Below, piece after piece: positions 62,023 to 64,000 of a DNA stretch of 64,000 nucleotides. The position numbers and the translations under genes were made by a program. The notes below the pieces were generated by a model that did not search any database, was not told where the DNA came from, and was given only the letters and a program-made list of their open reading frames with translations. The stretch comes from Glycomyces xiaoerkulensis (GTDB taxonomy: Bacteria; Actinomycetota; Actinomycetes; Mycobacteriales; Micromonosporaceae): positions 121,844 to 185,843 of the forward strand of contig NZ_PGGV01000027.1 in assembly GCF_002798405.1 (NCBI RefSeq), written 5' to 3'. Position 1 is the first letter of the stretch, and the number at the start of each line of letters is the position of its first letter.

Positions 62023-62727
62023 TCAGCGGCGGCCGCCGTCGACGTCGAGCACCTCGCCGTTGACGAATGTGTTCTCCATCAGGAACAGTGCCGCGTGCGC
62101 GGCGTCCTCCGGCTCCCCCGGCCGGGAGACCGGGAGGCTCTCGGCCACGTTCGAGCGGTACCGCCGGTGCTCGTCCGGATCCATCCGATCGCCGTAGGTG
62201 TCGATCTGGCCCGGGGAGAGCGCGTTGACCCGGACGGGGGCGAGATCCGCGGCGAGCGCCCGGGCCAGGCCCTCGACCGCGGCGTTGGCGATCGCGAACG
62301 GCACCGTGCCGGGTTCGCCCTTCCGGTTGAGGAAGCCCGAGACCAGCACGACCGAACCGTTCTCGCTCAGGGTGCCGAGCCCGGCCCTCACGCAGTTGTA
62401 CTGCCCCCAGAGCTTGGTCTCGACGAAGTCGCGGACCCGGCCGTCGTCCAGCTCGGCGAAGGGAGCGTGATAGCTCTCGAACGCGCAGGTGAGCAGGTGG
62501 TCGAATGGGCCGATGGCCTCGAAGGTCCCGGCGAGGGCCGCGGTGTCGGTGACGTCGGCCGCGTGCCCGGCGGCCCCGCCCCCGATCCCGAGGGCCGCCT
62601 CCTCGAGGGCGTCGGCGTCCCGGCCCAGCAGGACCGGCCGCGCGCCGCGCTCGGCCGCGAGCCGGGCCGCGGCCCGGCCGATACCGTGCCCGGCGCCGGT
62701 GATGACGATCTTCTTGCCCGCCAGCAT
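62023..62727 (-). CDS. Short-chain dehydrogenase/reductase lacking catalytic Tyr and Lys
   Basis: 234 residues from ATG 62727 with GGGAG upstream. The Rossmann motif GAGHGIG (11-17) and the Ser130 of VLVSG are normal. The usual YxxxK is replaced: the aligned residues are Phe144 and Asn148 (VPFAIANAAVEGLARAL). The reverse strand was reread to confirm this. The C-terminal FLMENTFVNGEVLDVDGG is classical. It may be a binding or structural member or use other chemistry, for example dehydration. It is in one operon with the MFS and VAO genes. Confidence 0.88.
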   Translation of the reverse strand: MLAGKKIVITGAGHGIGRAAARLAAERGARPVLLGRDADALEEAALGIGGGAAGHAADVTDTAALAGTFEAIGPFDHLLTCAFESYHAPFAELDDGRVRDFVETKLWGQYNCVRAGLGTLSENGSVVLVSGFLNRKGEPGTVPFAIANAAVEGLARALAADLAPVRVNALSPGQIDTYGDRMDPDEHRRYRSNVAESLPVSRPGEPEDAAHAALFLMENTFVNGEVLDVDGGRR

Positions 62728-62752
62728 GTTGCTCCCGTTCCTGCCGTGCATC

Positions 62753-64000
62753 TCAGGTGCGCTTCCGCATCGCGGGTCCGAGGGTGGCGACGGCGGTGAC
62801 CACCGAGATGGCGATGACGACGTACAGGCCCTGACGATAGCCGTCCAGGGTGGGTGGAGCGTCTCCGCCGACGTGGTCGGCGGCCATCGCGGCCGTGGTC
62901 AGCGCCAGCACCAGTGCCGCCCCGACCTGGTATCCGGTCTGGAGGATGCCGGCGGCGAGGCCGTGCTCGCTCTCGTCGACCTCGCTGGTGGCGAGGACGT
63001 TGGCCGCGGGGAAGGTGAACGGGAAGGCGATGCCGATGAGCAGCAGGCTCGGCAGGACGGTCCACAGGTACGAGGTGTCGTCGCCGATGCCGAGGAAGAG
63101 CACATAGGAGGCGGTGTAGGCGACGAATCCGACGAACATCGGCCGGTACACGCCGAAGCGGGTGATGATCTTGCCCATCTGGGGGGCCAGGGCGGCGATG
63201 AGCAGCCCGATCGGCAGGAAGCCGAACGCCATGGCGATCGGGTCCCACCCGCGGTAGGACTGGAGGTAGAGCCCGCCGATGAACTGGAAGCTCATGTAGG
63301 TGCCGAGGATCGCGGCGGCCACGAGGCTGGCCCCTACCAGCGAGCGCACCTTGAGTACGTGCAGCGGCAGGATGGGGTTGGCCACGCGCTTCTCGATGAC
63401 CGCGAACAGGGCCAGCGAGAGGACTCCGAGACCGAAGGCGCCGATCGTCGTCGGCGCGGTCGGGCCGGTCTCGGGCGCCTGCACGATCGAGTACACGATC
63501 AGGAGCATGCCGGCGGTGATGGTGATCGCGCCGCCGAAGTCGTAGCCGCCCTCGCCCCGGTCCCTGGTGCGGTCGCGGGGCACCACGAGGAGGCCGCCGA
63601 TGAGGATCGTCAGCGCCAGCGGCACCGGGGCGAGGAACGTCCAGCGCCAGCCGATCTGGGTCAGCAGGCCGCCGAGGATGACGCCCATCGAGTACCCGGT
63701 GGCGCCGAGTCCGGTGTAGATGCCGAGTGCCCGGTTGCGGTGCGGCCCGTCGGGGAAGTTCGAGACGATGATCGCCAGGGCGGCGGGGGCGCTGAAGGCG
63801 GCGCCGACGCCCATGACGAAGCGGGCGGCGATGACGATCAGGCCGTCCGGGGCGATCCCGCCGGCGAAGGTGCCGACCGCGAACAAGGCGGCGCCGACGA
63901 GGAAGACGCGGCGCCTGCCCAGCAGGTCGGACATGCGGCCGCCGAGGAGGAGGAAGCCTCCGAATCCGAGGACGTAGGCGCTGACGACCCATTGGACCTG
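62753..64000 (-). CDS. MFS exporter, DHA2 family (partial, 5' end outside window)
   Basis: 416 codons visible, continuing past the right edge at its N-terminus. About eleven hydrophobic segments and the GGRMSDLLGRRRVF loop match the exporter at 57865-59337 nearly residue for residue over long stretches; the 89 bp at 63912-64000 equal 58075-58163 on the other strand. It is likely first in the operon with the SDR and the VAO-type oxidase. A duplicated exporter with a product from this operon is a reasonable reading. Confidence 0.92.
   Translation of the reverse strand, partial: QVQWVVSAYVLGFGGFLLLGGRMSDLLGRRRVFLVGAALFAVGTFAGGIAPDGLIVIAARFVMGVGAAFSAPAALAIIVSNFPDGPHRNRALGIYTGLGATGYSMGVILGGLLTQIGWRWTFLAPVPLALTILIGGLLVVPRDRTRDRGEGGYDFGGAITITAGMLLIVYSIVQAPETGPTAPTTIGAFGLGVLSLALFAVIEKRVANPILPLHVLKVRSLVGASLVAAAILGTYMSFQFIGGLYLQSYRGWDPIAMAFGFLPIGLLIAALAPQMGKIITRFGVYRPMFVGFVAYTASYVLFLGIGDDTSYLWTVLPSLLLIGIAFPFTFPAANVLATSEVDESEHGLAAGILQTGYQVGAALVLALTTAAMAADHVGGDAPPTLDGYRQGLYVVIAISVVTAVATLGPAMRKRT
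63912..64000. repeat. 89-bp perfect repeat, inverted copy of 58075-58163
   Basis: This is the partner of the repeat in the first MFS gene, on the opposite strand. The window ends within the identical region, so its true length is unknown. Confidence 0.9.

Overview
The window is about 70% G+C, with codon use and family content typical of a filamentous actinobacterium (Actinomycetes). Supporting signs are a two-lipoyl-domain SucB next to Lpd, a CGNR zinc-finger regulator, a D-arabinono-1,4-lactone oxidase divergent from an alanine-racemase-fold enzyme, frequent GTG starts and several apparently leaderless promoters. A genus cannot be fixed from the sequence. No rRNA, tRNA or CRISPR array was seen.

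Layout. (1) 1-1734, minus: a two-gene membrane pair resembling proton-driven stators (MotB/ExbD-like, then a protein with two membrane segments and a long helical tail); the second gene runs off the left edge. (2) 1827-8346, minus: a five-gene sugar-acid catabolic operon (two Gfo/Idh/MocA dehydrogenases, uronate isomerase, L-fuconate dehydratase-type enolase, mannitol/fructuronate dehydrogenase family), with LacI-type operator candidates upstream. (3) 8538-10046: an AAA ATPase with a DUF234-like C-terminus, preceded by a 53-bp near-perfect palindrome. (4) 10060-18128: core genes (gcvT, pepA, a conserved small protein, lpd, sucB) and a membrane protein. (5) 18249-21206: two paralogous small proteins flanking a phosphotransferase-fold kinase and a methyltransferase.

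(6) 21438-28421: an unusual cluster made of an E. coli-type arginyl-tRNA synthetase, a nucleotidyltransferase, a methyltransferase, a group II PLP decarboxylase, a divergent class IV aminotransferase and an XRE-SUMF1 fusion. I read it as a candidate undescribed pathway using or protecting arginyl-tRNA. (7) 28586-29805: an operator-controlled HTH/hydrolase operon. (8) 29812-31042: decayed insertion sequences. (9) 31240-33816: small hypothetical genes, including a three-gene operon with two tandem paralogues. (10) 33981-41836: a restriction-modification island (Vsr, C5 methyltransferase, NaeI-type endonuclease) enclosing a DUF3883/SNF2/ParB-like set and an HNH-type protein.

(11) 41902-49827: chromosomal genes (SnoaL-like, FAD dehydrogenase, class A penicillin-binding protein with a poly-Asp tail, a 47-residue membrane peptide, a PLP racemase-fold enzyme, a lactone oxidase). 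(12) 50033-64000: a region resembling secondary or xenobiotic metabolism, with an AMP-forming ligase, CGNR regulator, GAPDH, methyltransferase, flavin-nucleotide-binding protein, two paralogous AraC regulators, an acyl-CoA-dehydrogenase-fold flavoenzyme, a VAO-type oxidase, an SDR lacking its Tyr/Lys pair, and two closely related MFS pumps forming a long inverted repeat.

The best candidates for something new are the argS-centred cluster, the composite NaeI island and the palindrome-headed ATPase. All functional links between neighbours are inferences from gene order.
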